Source: Janthinobacterium sp. PAMC25594 (GTDB lineage Bacteria > Pseudomonadota > Gammaproteobacteria > Burkholderiales > Burkholderiaceae_D). From it: a stretch of 64,000 nucleotides of DNA. The stretch lies in assembly GCF_019443505.1 (NCBI RefSeq), contig NZ_CP080377.1, positions 5,890,001-5,954,000 of the forward strand, written 5' to 3'. Position 1 is the first letter of the stretch; each line of letters opens with the position of its first letter. A program made the position numbers and the translations under genes. Positions 17,678 through 28,171 of the stretch are shown piece after piece. A model generated the notes under the pieces. That model was not told the DNA's origin. It worked only from the letters and a program-made list of their open reading frames with translations, and did not search any database.

Positions 17678-20011
17678 ATGGTTGAAATCGAAATAGACGG
17701 CAAAAAAGTCGAAGTCCCTGCTGGTAGCATGGTGATGGACGCCGCCAACAAATTGGGAACCTACATTCCGCACTTCTGCTATCACAAGAAATTGTCGATC
17801 GCAGCGAACTGCCGCATGTGCCTGGTCGAAGTGGAAAAGGCTCCGAAGCCTTTGCCCGCTTGCGCGACCCCGGTCAGTGCCGGCATGATCGTGCGCTCCG
17901 CCAGCGATAAAGCTGTGCAGGCGCAAAAGTCGGTCATGGAATTCTTGCTGATTAACCACCCGCTCGATTGCCCTATCTGCGATCAGGGCGGCGAATGCCA
18001 GTTGCAAGACTTGGCAGTCGGTTACGGCAAGAGCGAATCGCGCTACAAGGAAGACAAGCGCGTGGTGCAGCCGAAGGAAGCCGGTCCGCTGGTCTCCATG
18101 CAAGAGATGTCGCGCTGCATCCAGTGCACCCGCTGCGTGCGCTTTGGCCAGGAAGTGGCCGGCGTGATGGAGCTGGGCATGATCGGCCGCGGCGAACACT
18201 CGGAAATCGTGTCGTTTGTCGGCCAGACGGTCGACTCCGAACTGTCGGGCAACATGATCGACCTGTGCCCGGTCGGCGCACTGACCTCGAAGCCGTTCCG
18301 CTACAGCGCCCGTACGTGGGAACTGTCGCGCCGCAAATCGGTCAGCCCGCATGACGGCCTCGGTTCGAACCTGATCGTGCAAGTGAAAGCTGGCAAGGTC
18401 AAGCGCGTATTGCCGCTGGAAAACGAAGCCGTCAACGAGTGCTGGATCTCGGACAAGGACCGTTTCTCGTACGAAGCGCTGGACAGCGCCGAACGCCTGA
18501 CTTCCCCGATGCTGAAACAAGGCAACGAGTGGAAAGAAGTCGATTGGCAGACGGCGCTGGAATACGTGGCGCACGGTTTGAAAAACATCAAGCACGAGCA
18601 TGGCGCTGACGCCATCGCCGCGCTGGCCACCCCGCATTCGACCGTCGAAGAGCTGGTCCTGCTGCAAAAAGTCGCCCACGGCCTCGGTTCCGAGAACGTC
18701 GACTTCCGCCTGCGCCAGACCGACTTCGCGCTCGACGCCAATGTGAAACCATGGCTGGGCATGCCGATCAGCGAATTTGGCCAGATCAAGCGCGCCTTCG
18801 TCATCGGCTCGTTCCTGCGCAAGGATCACCCGTTGCTGGCCACGCGTCTGCGCGCGTCCGTCAAGGGCGGCGCCAAGCTGTCGATCCTGCACGCCTCTGA
18901 CGATGATCAACTGATCACCATCGCCAACAAGATGATTGTCGCGCCGAATGATTGGCTGGCGGCCTTGTCGGAAGTGCTCGTCGCTGTTGCCAAAGCCAAA
19001 GAAATCGCCGCGCCAAACGGTTTTGAAACGGTTGTTGCTTCGGACGTGGCCGTCGCCATCGCCGCCAGCCTGATGGCCGGCGACCATGGCGCGATTTTGC
19101 TGGGTAACGCGGCAACGCAACACCCGCAAGCGTCGCAACTGCATGCTGTCGCGCAATGGATCGCCGAACAGACGGGCGCCAAGCTCGGTTACCTGACGGA
19201 AGCGGCCAACACGGTTGGCGCGCACCTGGTCGCCAAGCCGCGCGCGAACGTGCAAGCTGCCTTTGCCGTGCCGAAAAAAGCCTACGTGCTGCTGCACGCC
19301 GAGCCGGAACTCGATGCCGCCAATCCACAGGCGGCGCGCGCCGCCCTGGATGGCGCCGACATGGTCGTGGCGATGTCCGCCTTCAAGCACGGCATGGAGT
19401 ACGCCGACGTCTTGCTGCCGATCGCCCCGTTCGCTGAAACCTCGGGCACCTTCGTCAACTGCGAAGGCCGCGCGCAAAGTTTCAACGGTACCGTGAAACC
19501 GCTGGCCGATACCCGCCCAGCCTGGAAAGTGCTGCGCGTCCTGGGCAACATCCTGGGCCTGGCCGGTTTCGACTACGACACCTCCGAAGCGATCCGCGAC
19601 GAAGCGTTCGGCGCCGGCGTGACCGATCTGTCGGCACAGCTGAACAACATCGCCAGGAACGCACCGGAAGCGGCTGCGTACGCACCGGCATCGCCTGCGC
19701 TGCAACGCATCGCCGACGTGCCGATCTACTTCGCCGACGCGCTGGTACGCCGTTCCGAACCGCTGCTGCGCACGGTCGATGGCGCCGCGCCGCAAGCGCA
19801 CCTGTCCCTGGCGCTGGCTGAAAAGCTGGGCATCAAGGCGGGCGACAAGGTCAAAGTGGCGCAAGGCTCCGGCAGCGCCATCCTGGTGGCGGCACTTCAC
19901 GCCGGCCTGCCAGCCAATGTGGTCAAAGTGTCGGCGGCGCATGCCTCGACGGCTACCCTGGGCGGCATGTTCGGTGACATCACAGTTGAAACAGCAGAGG
20001 GGAAAATCTGA
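17678..20011 (+). CDS. nuoG: NADH-quinone oxidoreductase subunit G
   Basis: The largest subunit of the NADH module (777 residues). The N-terminal ferredoxin-like domain holds the [2Fe-2S] cysteines ([20 protein letters not shown]...PACATPV), then [20 protein letters not shown] supplies the His/Cys3 ligands of a [4Fe-4S] cluster, and [15 protein letters not shown] with [11 protein letters not shown] supplies another. The long remainder is the molybdopterin-oxidoreductase-like domain, without catalytic molybdenum function in complex I. Length fits betaproteobacterial NuoG. Its TGA shares one base with the nuoH ATG. Confidence 0.97.
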   Translation: MVEIEIDGKKVEVPAGSMVMDAANKLGTYIPHFCYHKKLSIAANCRMCLVEVEKAPKPLPACATPVSAGMIVRSASDKAVQAQKSVMEFLLINHPLDCPICDQGGECQLQDLAVGYGKSESRYKEDKRVVQPKEAGPLVSMQEMSRCIQCTRCVRFGQEVAGVMELGMIGRGEHSEIVSFVGQTVDSELSGNMIDLCPVGALTSKPFRYSARTWELSRRKSVSPHDGLGSNLIVQVKAGKVKRVLPLENEAVNECWISDKDRFSYEALDSAERLTSPMLKQGNEWKEVDWQTALEYVAHGLKNIKHEHGADAIAALATPHSTVEELVLLQKVAHGLGSENVDFRLRQTDFALDANVKPWLGMPISEFGQIKRAFVIGSFLRKDHPLLATRLRASVKGGAKLSILHASDDDQLITIANKMIVAPNDWLAALSEVLVAVAKAKEIAAPNGFETVVASDVAVAIAASLMAGDHGAILLGNAATQHPQASQLHAVAQWIAEQTGAKLGYLTEAANTVGAHLVAKPRANVQAAFAVPKKAYVLLHAEPELDAANPQAARAALDGADMVVAMSAFKHGMEYADVLLPIAPFAETSGTFVNCEGRAQSFNGTVKPLADTRPAWKVLRVLGNILGLAGFDYDTSEAIRDEAFGAGVTDLSAQLNNIARNAPEAAAYAPASPALQRIADVPIYFADALVRRSEPLLRTVDGAAPQAHLSLALAEKLGIKAGDKVKVAQGSGSAILVAALHAGLPANVVKVSAAHASTATLGGMFGDITVETAEGKI

Positions 20012-21093
20012 TGGCTCTGCCTGAATTTGTAAACGTCATCAACAGTACCGGCCAGGATTTGCTGGGCGGCTCCTGGCCGTTCTTCTGGACCCTGATCAAG
20101 ATCCTGTGCGTGCTGTTGCCGCTGATGGGCCTGGTTGCTTACGCCACCCTGTGGGAACGCAAGCTGATCGGCTGGATCCAGATCCGTGTCGGCCCGAACC
20201 GCGTGGGCCCATTGGGCTTGCTGCAACCGATCGCCGATGCGCTGAAACTCTTGTTCAAAGAGATCATCATCCCGGCCAAGGCCGCCAAGGGCCTGTTCGT
20301 GATCGGCCCGATCATGACCATCATGCCGGCCCTGGCCGCCTGGTCGGTCGTGCCGTTCGGTCCGCAAGCCGTGCTGGCCAACGTCAACGCGGGCTTGCTG
20401 CTGCTGCTGGCGATTACCTCGATGGAAGTCTACGGCATCATCATCGCCGGCTGGGCCTCGAACTCGAAGTACTCGTTCATGGGCGCCATGCGCGCTTCGG
20501 CACAGATGATTTCGTATGAAATCCCGATGGGCTTCGTGATGGTCATCGTGCTGATGGTCTCGGGCAGCCTGAACTTCATCGACATCGTCGGCGGCCAGCA
20601 AATCGGCTACTTCGCCGACAAGGGCGTGAACTTCATGTCGTGGAACTGGCTGCCGCTGCTGCCGATGTTCGTCATCTACCTGGTGTCGGGCCTGGCTGAA
20701 GCCAACCGTCACCCGTTCGACGTCGTCGAAGGCGAGTCGGAGATCGTCGCTGGCCACATGGTCGAGTACTCGGGCATGGCCTACGCCATGTTCATGCTGG
20801 CCGAATACGCCAACATGATCCTGATCGGCGCGCTGGCTTCGATCATGTTCCTCGGTGGCTGGTCCGCACCATTTGCTTTCCTTGAGTTCTGGGGTGGTTT
20901 CGGCGGCTTCTTCTGGCTGTTCGCCAAGACCTTCTTCATCGTGTCGGTGTTCATCTGGGTCCGTGGTACTTTCCCACGCTATCGTTATGACCAGATCATG
21001 CGCCTCGGCTGGAAAGTGTTTATCCCGTTGACGCTGGTCTACCTGGTCTTCGTCGCTGCCTGGATGCAGACATCCTGGAATATTTGGAAGTAA
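20011..21093 (+). CDS. nuoH: NADH-quinone oxidoreductase subunit H
   Basis: The membrane-arm subunit that contacts the peripheral arm and lines the quinone tunnel. The 360-residue protein has at least eight hydrophobic helices and the conserved [19 protein letters not shown] segment, [20 protein letters not shown], and the acidic loop [19 protein letters not shown]. All expected conserved parts are present. It overlaps nuoG by one base and is followed by nuoI after 14 nt. Confidence 0.97.
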   Translation: MALPEFVNVINSTGQDLLGGSWPFFWTLIKILCVLLPLMGLVAYATLWERKLIGWIQIRVGPNRVGPLGLLQPIADALKLLFKEIIIPAKAAKGLFVIGPIMTIMPALAAWSVVPFGPQAVLANVNAGLLLLLAITSMEVYGIIIAGWASNSKYSFMGAMRASAQMISYEIPMGFVMVIVLMVSGSLNFIDIVGGQQIGYFADKGVNFMSWNWLPLLPMFVIYLVSGLAEANRHPFDVVEGESEIVAGHMVEYSGMAYAMFMLAEYANMILIGALASIMFLGGWSAPFAFLEFWGGFGGFFWLFAKTFFIVSVFIWVRGTFPRYRYDQIMRLGWKVFIPLTLVYLVFVAAWMQTSWNIWK

Positions 21094-21107
21094 GAGAGTG
21101 CATACGA

Positions 21108-21596
21108 ATGGATAAGGTAAAAGATTTCCTCAGCAGCCTGTTGTTGGGCGAGCTGATCAAGGGCATGGCGTTGACAGGCAAGTACATGTTTTCGCGCAAG
21201 ATCACGGTGCAATTCCCGGAAGAGAAGACACCGATCTCGCCGCGTTTCCGTGGCTTGCACGCGCTGCGCCGCTACCCGAACGGCGAGGAACGTTGCATCG
21301 CCTGCAAACTGTGCGAAGCGGTTTGCCCGGCGATGGCCATCACGATCGAATCGGAACAGCGTGACGACGGTTCGCGCCGCACCACGCGTTACGATATCGA
21401 CTTGACCAAGTGCATCTTCTGCGGTTTCTGCGAAGAGTCCTGCCCGGTCGATTCGATCGTCGAGACGCAAATCCTGGAATACCACGGCGAGAAACGCGGG
21501 GATTTGTATTACACGAAAGAGATGTTGCTGGCCGTGGGTGATCGTTATGAAAATGACATCGCCGCTGCGCGCGCCGCCGACGCACCTTATCGCTGA
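21108..21596 (+). CDS. nuoI: NADH-quinone oxidoreductase subunit I
   Basis: The ferredoxin-like subunit with clusters N6a and N6b that carry electrons toward NuoB. Starting at the ATG of [19 protein letters not shown] the protein has 162 residues, the usual length. The two [4Fe-4S] motifs are complete: [16 protein letters not shown] and [16 protein letters not shown]. An in-frame start 24 nt upstream overlaps nuoH and is less likely. A perfect 10-bp hairpin lies 5 nt after its stop, before nuoJ. Confidence 0.97.
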   Translation: MDKVKDFLSSLLLGELIKGMALTGKYMFSRKITVQFPEEKTPISPRFRGLHALRRYPNGEERCIACKLCEAVCPAMAITIESEQRDDGSRRTTRYDIDLTKCIFCGFCEESCPVDSIVETQILEYHGEKRGDLYYTKEMLLAVGDRYENDIAAARAADAPYR

Positions 21597-21601
21597 TGGA
21601 T

Positions 21602-21627
21602 GCGCCGCAGCCCCAAAGCTGCGGCGC
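21602..21627 (+). other. hairpin between nuoI and nuoJ
   Basis: GCGCCGCAGC (21602-21611) and GCTGCGGCGC (21618-21627) form a perfect 10-bp GC-rich stem around CCCAAA. No T tract follows, so this is probably not a terminator. Inside an operon it is more likely an mRNA processing or stability element that could set different levels for the nuoA-I and nuoJ-N segments. Confidence 0.6.
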
Positions 21628-21662
21628 GCCCCTCGTTCATCTGTACGTCTATTGGGTTTTTT

Positions 21663-22295
21663 ATGGACTTTAAAACAATTTTGTTTTACGCCTTCGCGCT
21701 GATCTTGATTCTGGCAGCGACGCGCGTCATCACGGCCCGTAATCCGGTCCACGCAGTACTGTTCCTGGTACTGTCCTTCTTTTCCGCAGCGGGCATCTGG
21801 ATGCTGCTGCAAGCTGAATTCCTGGCCATCGTGCTGGTATTGGTGTATGTCGGCGCCGTGATGGTGCTGTTCCTCTTCGTCGTCATGATGCTCGATATCA
21901 ATATCGACCGCATGCGCGAAGGTTTCTGGGGCTACCTGCCATTGTCGGTGACGGTGGGCGTGATCATCGTGCTGGAAATGGCCGCCGTCCTGTGGCACGG
22001 TTTCCGCAACTTTACGCCTAGCATCGCTCCGGTGAACGTCAACCTGGGCGGCACCAAGGAACTGGGCTTGCTGATCTACACGGAATATGTGTTCGCCTTT
22101 GAGATCGCCGCCGTCGTGCTGCTGGTGGCCATCGTCGCCGCGGTCGCACTGACCCTGCGCAAACGCAAGGACACCAAGCATTTTGCTCCAGGCGATGCGG
22201 TACGCGTCAAGCGCAACGACCGCCTGAAGATCATCAAGATGGACGCGGTCGTCGAGCGTCCTGCGGCTGAGCCGGAAGTTAAGGAGGCACCATGA
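21663..22295 (+). CDS. nuoJ: NADH-quinone oxidoreductase subunit J
   Basis: A membrane-arm subunit of complex I. The ATG at 21663 yields 210 residues starting [19 protein letters not shown]; the longer frame from 21600 runs through the intergenic hairpin and is not credible. Five hydrophobic helices are visible, with the conserved [51 protein letters not shown] region that contains the pi-bulge helix of the family. It ends in a charged tail and overlaps nuoK by 4 nt (ATGA). Confidence 0.96.
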   Translation: MDFKTILFYAFALILILAATRVITARNPVHAVLFLVLSFFSAAGIWMLLQAEFLAIVLVLVYVGAVMVLFLFVVMMLDINIDRMREGFWGYLPLSVTVGVIIVLEMAAVLWHGFRNFTPSIAPVNVNLGGTKELGLLIYTEYVFAFEIAAVVLLVAIVAAVALTLRKRKDTKHFAPGDAVRVKRNDRLKIIKMDAVVERPAAEPEVKEAP

Positions 22296-22600
22296 CATTA
22301 TCGCTCACACATTTTCTGGTCCTGGGCGCGATCCTGTTCGCAATCTCGATCGTCGGTATTTTCCTGAACCGCAAGAACATCATCGTATTGCTGATGGCAA
22401 TCGAATTGATGCTGCTGGCGGTGAATATGAATTTCATCGCGTTCTCCCATTTCATGGGCGACGCGGCCGGTCAGATCTTCGTTTTCTTCATCCTGACGGT
22501 TGCCGCCGCTGAGTCGGCTATCGGTCTGGCTATTCTGGTGGTGATGTTCCGTAATCTGGATACCATCAACGTCGAAGACCTGGACAGCCTCAAAGGCTGA
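22292..22600 (+). CDS. nuoK: NADH-quinone oxidoreductase subunit K
   Basis: A 102-residue, three-helix membrane subunit (MrpC-like) of the proton-pumping arm. The conserved buried glutamates are visible in [20 protein letters not shown] and [12 protein letters not shown]. It overlaps the nuoJ stop by 4 nt (ATGA), with AAGGAGG just upstream as ribosome binding site, and precedes nuoL by 46 nt. Confidence 0.97.
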   Translation: MTLSLTHFLVLGAILFAISIVGIFLNRKNIIVLLMAIELMLLAVNMNFIAFSHFMGDAAGQIFVFFILTVAAAESAIGLAILVVMFRNLDTINVEDLDSLKG

Positions 22601-22646
22601 TGTTTTTCAGACTCGATCTCTCGAATAATAACGATTAAGGTTCATC

Positions 22647-24731
22647 ATGGCGGGGCAACTCCTCAACCCTAACCTCCTTCTTGCCGTACCGCTGGCGCCG
22701 CTGGCCGGTGCCGCGATTGCAGGTTTGCTTGGCACCCAGTTCCTGGGTAATTTGGTCGGACGCAAGACGTCGCATACCGCGACGATCCTGGGCGTACTGA
22801 TTGCGTTCATCCTGTCCGTGCAGACACTGCTGGCAGTGATGGATGGCGCGACATTCAATGGCACGATCTATAACTGGATGACGATCGGCACCCTGAAGAT
22901 GGAAGTGGGCTTCCAGATCGATTCGCTGTCGGCGATGATGATGTGCGTGGTCACCTTCGTTTCCCTGATGGTGCACATCTACACGATCGGCTACATGAAG
23001 GACGACGAAGGCTACAACCGCTTCTTCGCCTACATCTCGCTGTTCACGTTCTCGATGCTGATGCTGGTCATGGCCAACAACTTCCTGCAACTGTTCTTCG
23101 GTTGGGAAGCCGTGGGCCTGGTCTCTTACCTGCTGATCGGTTTCTGGTACCAGCGTCCGACGGCCATCGTGGCCAACATGAAGGCTTTCCTCGTCAACCG
23201 CGTGGGCGACTTCGGCTTCATCCTGGGCATCGGCCTGCTGCTGGCCTATGGTCAATCGCTGGACTACCAGGAAATCTTCGCCAAGAAGGAAGCCTTGTCC
23301 GTGCTGACCCTGCCAGGTACCGACTGGGCCCTGCTGACCGTTGCCTGCATCTGCCTGTTCATCGGCGCGATGGGCAAATCGGCGCAGTTCCCGCTGCACG
23401 TGTGGCTGCCTGACTCGATGGAAGGTCCTACCCCGATCTCGGCACTGATTCACGCCGCGACGATGGTGACGGCCGGTATCTTCATGGTCTCGCGCATGTC
23501 GCCGCTGTTCGAACTGTCCGACACGGCACTGTCCTTCATCCTGGTGATCGGTTCCATCACGGCGCTGTTCATGGGCTTTTTGGGCATCATCCAGAACGAC
23601 ATCAAGCGCGTGGTCGCTTACTCGACCCTGTCGCAGCTCGGCTACATGACCGTCGCGCTCGGTTCGTCCGCGTACTCGGTGGCCGTGTTCCACCTGATGA
23701 CGCACGCCTTCTTCAAGGCACTGCTGTTCCTGGGCGCCGGTTCCGTCATCATCGGTATGCACCACGATCAGGATATCCGCAACATGGGTGGCCTGCGCAA
23801 GTACATGCCGATCACCTGGATCACGTCACTGGTCGGTTCGCTGGCCCTGATCGGCACGCCGCTGTTCTCGGGTTTCTACTCGAAAGACAGCATCATCGAA
23901 GCCGTCGAAGCGACGCACATCTGGGGTGCTGGCTTTGCCCAGTTCGCCGTGCTGGCTGGCGTGTTCGTCACCGCCTTCTACTCGTTCCGCATGTATTTCC
24001 TCGTCTTCCACGGCAAGGAACGTTTCGGTCAGGCGCATGCCCACGGCCATGACGACCATCACGCGCCTGCGGCCAAGCATGATTCGGACGCGCACGATGA
24101 AGAAGACGAAGACGACCACGCGCACCACGGTCTGGAACCTGGCCAGAAGCCGCATGAATCCCCATTCGTCGTGTGGTTCCCGCTGGTGATGCTGGCGATC
24201 CCGTCGCTGCTGATCGGTTACCTGACGATCGGCCCGATGCTGCATGGCGATTTCTTCAAGGGCGTGATTTTTGTGGGCGAAAACCATCCGGCAATGGAAG
24301 AGTTGTCGCATGAATTCCACGGCGCAATGGCGATGGCGATCCACGGCCTGTCGACGGCACCGTTCTGGCTGGCATTGTCCGGCGTGGTGGCAGCCTACTA
24401 CTGCTACATGGTCAACCCGCGTGTACCGGCCTGGTTCTTTGCCAAGTTCCACGCGATCCACACCCTGCTGGACAACAAGTACTACCTGGACAAGTTCAAT
24501 GAAGTCGTGTTCGCCGGCGGTGCCCGTTTGCTGGGTAATGGCCTGTGGAACTTCGGTGACAAGAAGCTGATCGACGGTTTCGTCGTCAATGGCAGCGCCA
24601 AGGTTGTCGCCTGGCTGTCCTCGCTGTCGCGAGGCTTGCAGACCGGCTACATCTATCACTATGCATTCGTGATGATCCTGGGCGTGCTGGGCTTCCTGAT
24701 CTATTTCCTGCCATTCTGGCCCGCTAAGTAA
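22647..24731 (+). CDS. nuoL: NADH-quinone oxidoreductase subunit L
   Basis: The distal antiporter-like proton-pumping subunit (694 residues). Many membrane helices are visible, with the key conserved stretches FFGWEAVGLVSYLLIGFWYQ, GKSAQFPLHVWLPDSMEGPTPISALIHAATMVTAGIF, and IQNDIKRVVAYSTLSQLGYM. The C-terminal third contains the long lateral helix region. Between helices (about residues 463-495) lies a loop very rich in His, Asp and Glu (AHAHGHDDHHAP...DEEDEDDHAHHG), absent from E. coli NuoL. No frameshift or missing residue was seen. Confidence 0.97.
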   Translation: MAGQLLNPNLLLAVPLAPLAGAAIAGLLGTQFLGNLVGRKTSHTATILGVLIAFILSVQTLLAVMDGATFNGTIYNWMTIGTLKMEVGFQIDSLSAMMMCVVTFVSLMVHIYTIGYMKDDEGYNRFFAYISLFTFSMLMLVMANNFLQLFFGWEAVGLVSYLLIGFWYQRPTAIVANMKAFLVNRVGDFGFILGIGLLLAYGQSLDYQEIFAKKEALSVLTLPGTDWALLTVACICLFIGAMGKSAQFPLHVWLPDSMEGPTPISALIHAATMVTAGIFMVSRMSPLFELSDTALSFILVIGSITALFMGFLGIIQNDIKRVVAYSTLSQLGYMTVALGSSAYSVAVFHLMTHAFFKALLFLGAGSVIIGMHHDQDIRNMGGLRKYMPITWITSLVGSLALIGTPLFSGFYSKDSIIEAVEATHIWGAGFAQFAVLAGVFVTAFYSFRMYFLVFHGKERFGQAHAHGHDDHHAPAAKHDSDAHDEEDEDDHAHHGLEPGQKPHESPFVVWFPLVMLAIPSLLIGYLTIGPMLHGDFFKGVIFVGENHPAMEELSHEFHGAMAMAIHGLSTAPFWLALSGVVAAYYCYMVNPRVPAWFFAKFHAIHTLLDNKYYLDKFNEVVFAGGARLLGNGLWNFGDKKLIDGFVVNGSAKVVAWLSSLSRGLQTGYIYHYAFVMILGVLGFLIYFLPFWPAK

Positions 24732-24760
24732 GCTGACCTGATAAAAGAATACTGAGAACC

Positions 24761-26260
24761 ATGATGCAGTCTACGATTTCTACACTACCTCCTTACCTGA
24801 GTCTGTCGATCTGGGTGCCGATCATTTGCGGCGTCCTGGTCCTGGCTCTTGGCCGTGACAGCAAAGCGGGCTTTACCCGCTGGCTGTCGCTGGCTGGCGC
24901 CGTGCTCAGCATGCTGTGCACCTTGCCGCTGATCCAGCATTTCGACAACGCCGCACACGGCATGCAATTCGTCGAAAAAGCACCGTGGATTGAAACTTTC
25001 AATATCTGGTACTCGCTGGGTATCGATGGCCTGTCGCTGTGGTTCATTCCACTGACGGCCTTCATCACGGTCATCGTCGTCATTTCGGCCTGGCAAGTGA
25101 TCGAGAAGCGCGTCGCCCAGTACATGGGTGCCTTCCTGATCCTGTCGGGCCTGATGATCGGCGTGTTCTGCGCGCTGGACGGCTTGCTGTTCTACTTCTT
25201 CTTTGAAGCAACCCTGATTCCGATGTTCATCATCATCGGTATCTGGGGTGGTTCGAACCGCGTGTACGCGTCGTTCAAGTTCTTCCTGTACACCTTCTTC
25301 GGTTCGCTGCTGACCCTGGTTGCCATCATCTACCTGCGCAATGTGTCGGGCACCTTCGACATCCTGGCCTGGCATGCGTTCAAGCTGACGATGAACGAGC
25401 AGATCTTCATCTTCCTGGCCTTCCTGATGGCGTTTGCCGTGAAAGTGCCGATGTTCCCGGTCCACACGTGGTTGCCGGACGTCCACGTGGAAGCGCCGAC
25501 GGGCGGTTCCGCCGTGCTGGCCGCCATCATGCTGAAACTGGGCGCGTATGGTTTCCTGCGTTTTTCGCTGCCGATCACGCCGGACGCCAGCCACTACCTG
25601 TCGGGTTTCATGATCGCCTTGTCGCTGATCGCCGTCATCTACATCGGTCTGGTTGCCCTGGTGCAAACCGACATGAAAAAACTGGTCGCCTATTCGTCGA
25701 TCGCGCACATGGGTTTTGTGACCCTGGGCTTCTTCATGTTCAACGACATCTCGGTGCAGGGCGGTATCGTGCAGATGGTCTCGCACGGTTTCATCTCCGC
25801 TGCGATGTTCCTGTGCATCGGCGTGCTGTATGACCGCATGCATACCCGCAACATCGCCGACTACGGCGGCGTCGTGAACCGCATGCCGAAATTTGCCGCC
25901 TTGTTCGTGCTGTTCTCGATGGCCAACTGCGGTCTGCCAGCGACGTCCGGCTTCGTCGGCGAGTTCATGGTGATCCTGGGCGCGGTGCAATACAACTTCT
26001 GGATCGGTCTGCTGGCTGCAACGGCACTGATCTGGGGCGCGGCGTACTCGCTGTGGATGGCCAAGCGCGTGGTGTTCGGCAAGATCAAGAACAAGCATGT
26101 GGCCGAACTGACCGACATTAACAAACGTGAATTTTTCATGCTTGCTGTGCTGGCCATCGCCGTGCTCGTGATGGGTCTGTACCCAGCCCCGTTCACCGAC
26201 ACGATGCAAACTTCGGTTGCCGACCTGCTGCAGCATGTCGCCATCAGCAAGTTGCCTTAA
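24761..26260 (+). CDS. nuoM: NADH-quinone oxidoreductase subunit M
   Basis: An antiporter-like proton-pumping subunit of the complex I membrane arm, 499 residues with about 14 hydrophobic helices. Conserved elements include FFFEATLIPMFIIIGIWGG, AVKVPMFPVHTWLPDVHVEAPTGGSAVLAAIMLKLGAYG and VQTDMKKLVAYSSIAHMGFV. The start could be either of two adjacent ATG codons (24761 or 24764). It lies 29 nt after nuoL and 16 nt before nuoN. Confidence 0.97.
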   Translation: MMQSTISTLPPYLSLSIWVPIICGVLVLALGRDSKAGFTRWLSLAGAVLSMLCTLPLIQHFDNAAHGMQFVEKAPWIETFNIWYSLGIDGLSLWFIPLTAFITVIVVISAWQVIEKRVAQYMGAFLILSGLMIGVFCALDGLLFYFFFEATLIPMFIIIGIWGGSNRVYASFKFFLYTFFGSLLTLVAIIYLRNVSGTFDILAWHAFKLTMNEQIFIFLAFLMAFAVKVPMFPVHTWLPDVHVEAPTGGSAVLAAIMLKLGAYGFLRFSLPITPDASHYLSGFMIALSLIAVIYIGLVALVQTDMKKLVAYSSIAHMGFVTLGFFMFNDISVQGGIVQMVSHGFISAAMFLCIGVLYDRMHTRNIADYGGVVNRMPKFAALFVLFSMANCGLPATSGFVGEFMVILGAVQYNFWIGLLAATALIWGAAYSLWMAKRVVFGKIKNKHVAELTDINKREFFMLAVLAIAVLVMGLYPAPFTDTMQTSVADLLQHVAISKLP

Positions 26261-26276
26261 ATAGAAGACCGATAAC

Positions 26277-27779
26277 ATGACTAATGCACCTAATCTGGTA
26301 CCGCTGTACGCGGAAATCTTTCTGCTGATCGCCACGTCGGCGCTCTTGCTGATCGATATGTTCTTGCCTGCGGCGAAGCGTTCGATCACCTATGCGCTGT
26401 CCTTGCTGACCCTGGCCGGCTGCGCCTTGCTGACCGTGGGCGACTTCAACGCGGGCACCACCGTCTACACGTTCCATAACATGTTCGTGTCGGACCCGAT
26501 GTCGCAGCTGCTGAAACTGTTCTCGTACGGCGCCGTGGCGCTGACCCTGATCTACTCGCGTGCCTATGCCACCGACCGCAGCATGCTGTCGGGTAACCTG
26601 GGCGGCGAGTTCTACGTGCTGGCCCTGTTTGCACTGCTGGGCCAGATGATCATGATCTCGGCCAACAACTTCCTGATCATCTACCTGGGTCTGGAACTGA
26701 TGTCGCTGTCGCTGTACGCACTGATCGCCTTGCGTCGTGACAATGCCAAGGCCACGGAAGCGGCCATGAAATACTTCATCCTGGGCGCGCTGGCTTCCGG
26801 TTTCATGTTGTACGGTATCTCGATGCTGTACGGCGCGTCCGGCACGCTGGACCTGGGCGAACTGCGTGTGGCGCTGGAAAACGGCAAGACCAACGGCACC
26901 ATCATGGTCTTCGGCCTGGTGTTCCTGGTAGCCGGCCTGGCCTTCAAACTGGGCGTCGTGCCATTCCATATGTGGGTGCCTGACGTGTATCAAGGTTCGC
27001 CAACGGCCGTGACCTTGCTGCTGGGCGGCGCGCCGAAACTGGCCGCGTTTGCCATCACCCTGCGTTTGCTGGGCGAGGGCTTGCTGCCGATGGCGCATGA
27101 CTGGCAGCAAATGCTGCTGGTACTGGCCGTGATGTCGCTGGCTATCGGTAACTTTACCGCCATCGCGCAAACGAACCTGAAGCGCATGCTGGCGTACTCG
27201 ACCATCGCGCAAATGGGCTTCGTGCTGCTGGGCCTGCTGTCGGGCACCGTGGACGCACCGAACAACACCCTGAACGCGGCTGGCGCAGCCACCGCCTACG
27301 GTGCCTCGATGTACTACGTGATCACCTACGTGTTCACCACCCTGGGTACCTTTGGCGTGATCATGTTGCTGGCACGTAATGGTTTCGAAGCAGAAGAACT
27401 GGCCGACTTCAAGGGCCTGGGCAAACGCAGCCCGATCTTCGCACTGGTGATGACCCTGTTCATGTTCTCGCTGGCCGGCGTGCCGCCGCTGATGGGCTTC
27501 ATGGCCAAGTACTCGGTGCTGGCCTCCGTGCTGGCCACGGGCCAGCTGTGGCTGACCATCGCTGCCGTGCTATTCTCGCTGATCGGTGCCTTCTACTACC
27601 TGCGCGTCGTGAAAATGATGTGGTTCGACGAGCCGACGGACAGCAACGCGCTGGTCGTGCATGGCGACATGCGCGTCGTGCTGGCCCTGAACGGCGTGTT
27701 CGTCCTGGCCCTCGGTGTGATGCCTAACAGCATCCTGGCTGCCTGCGCGACCGCCATCACCAAGACTTTGGCGTCCTGA
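26277..27779 (+). CDS. nuoN: NADH-quinone oxidoreductase subunit N
   Basis: The third antiporter-like proton-pumping subunit, 500 residues. Conserved features are [60 protein letters not shown] and [20 protein letters not shown]. It completes the nuoA-N set, so the operon encodes a full 14-subunit NDH-1 that couples NADH oxidation to proton translocation and quinone reduction. A DUF2818 gene starts 3 nt downstream. Confidence 0.97.
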   Translation: MTNAPNLVPLYAEIFLLIATSALLLIDMFLPAAKRSITYALSLLTLAGCALLTVGDFNAGTTVYTFHNMFVSDPMSQLLKLFSYGAVALTLIYSRAYATDRSMLSGNLGGEFYVLALFALLGQMIMISANNFLIIYLGLELMSLSLYALIALRRDNAKATEAAMKYFILGALASGFMLYGISMLYGASGTLDLGELRVALENGKTNGTIMVFGLVFLVAGLAFKLGVVPFHMWVPDVYQGSPTAVTLLLGGAPKLAAFAITLRLLGEGLLPMAHDWQQMLLVLAVMSLAIGNFTAIAQTNLKRMLAYSTIAQMGFVLLGLLSGTVDAPNNTLNAAGAATAYGASMYYVITYVFTTLGTFGVIMLLARNGFEAEELADFKGLGKRSPIFALVMTLFMFSLAGVPPLMGFMAKYSVLASVLATGQLWLTIAAVLFSLIGAFYYLRVVKMMWFDEPTDSNALVVHGDMRVVLALNGVFVLALGVMPNSILAACATAITKTLAS

Positions 27780-27782
27780 CCG

Positions 27783-28112
27783 ATGGATGTCACCGCCTCG
27801 AGCTGGTTGGTGATCGCCTTGGCCATCCTGGGCGCCAACCTGCCTTTCTTGAATGAGAAACTGTTTGCCGCCGTGCCCCTGAAAAAGGCGGCGCAGGCAG
27901 ACGGGGACAAAGGCTGGCGCAAGCCGCTGGCGCTGCGCCTGCTGGAGATGGTGATTCTGTACTTCATCGTCGGCGCCGTGGCGTTCGCGCTGGAAGCGCG
28001 CATCGGCAACGGTTTCCCGCAGACGTGGGAGTTCTATGCCATCACGGGCTGCCTGTTCCTGGTGCTGGCCTTCCCCGGCTTTGTCGGACGCTACCTGCGC
28101 AAGCGGCGCTAG
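27783..28112 (+). CDS. DUF2818 membrane protein, last gene of the nuo operon
   Basis: A 109-residue protein with three hydrophobic helices (SSWLVIALAILGANLPFL, LLEMVILYFIVGAVAFALEA, FYAITGCLFLVLAFPGFVGRYL) and a very basic C-terminus (RKRR). It matches DUF2818, a family I know as the gene immediately after nuoN in betaproteobacteria. It starts 3 nt after nuoN and lies before the operon terminator, so it must be co-transcribed with complex I. A role as assembly factor or accessory membrane subunit is inferred from that conserved position only. Confidence 0.85.
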   Translation: MDVTASSWLVIALAILGANLPFLNEKLFAAVPLKKAAQADGDKGWRKPLALRLLEMVILYFIVGAVAFALEARIGNGFPQTWEFYAITGCLFLVLAFPGFVGRYLRKRR

Positions 28113-28127
28113 CCCATCGACCGAAAG

Positions 28128-28153
28128 CGGCGCCTCTGGCGCCGTTTTTTTTT
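28128..28153 (+). terminator. Rho-independent terminator of the nuo operon
   Basis: CGGCGCC (28128-28134) pairs with GGCGCCG (28138-28144) around TCT and runs straight into nine T residues. It lies 15 nt after the DUF2818 stop codon and marks the end of the nuo transcription unit. Confidence 0.92.
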
Positions 28154-28171
28154 ATTGAGCATAATCAACGT

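Noticed and set aside
17585..19942. 785-codon open frame on the minus strand
   Set aside because: Antisense to nuoG, which has complete Fe-S motifs; the reverse frame has typical shadow composition.
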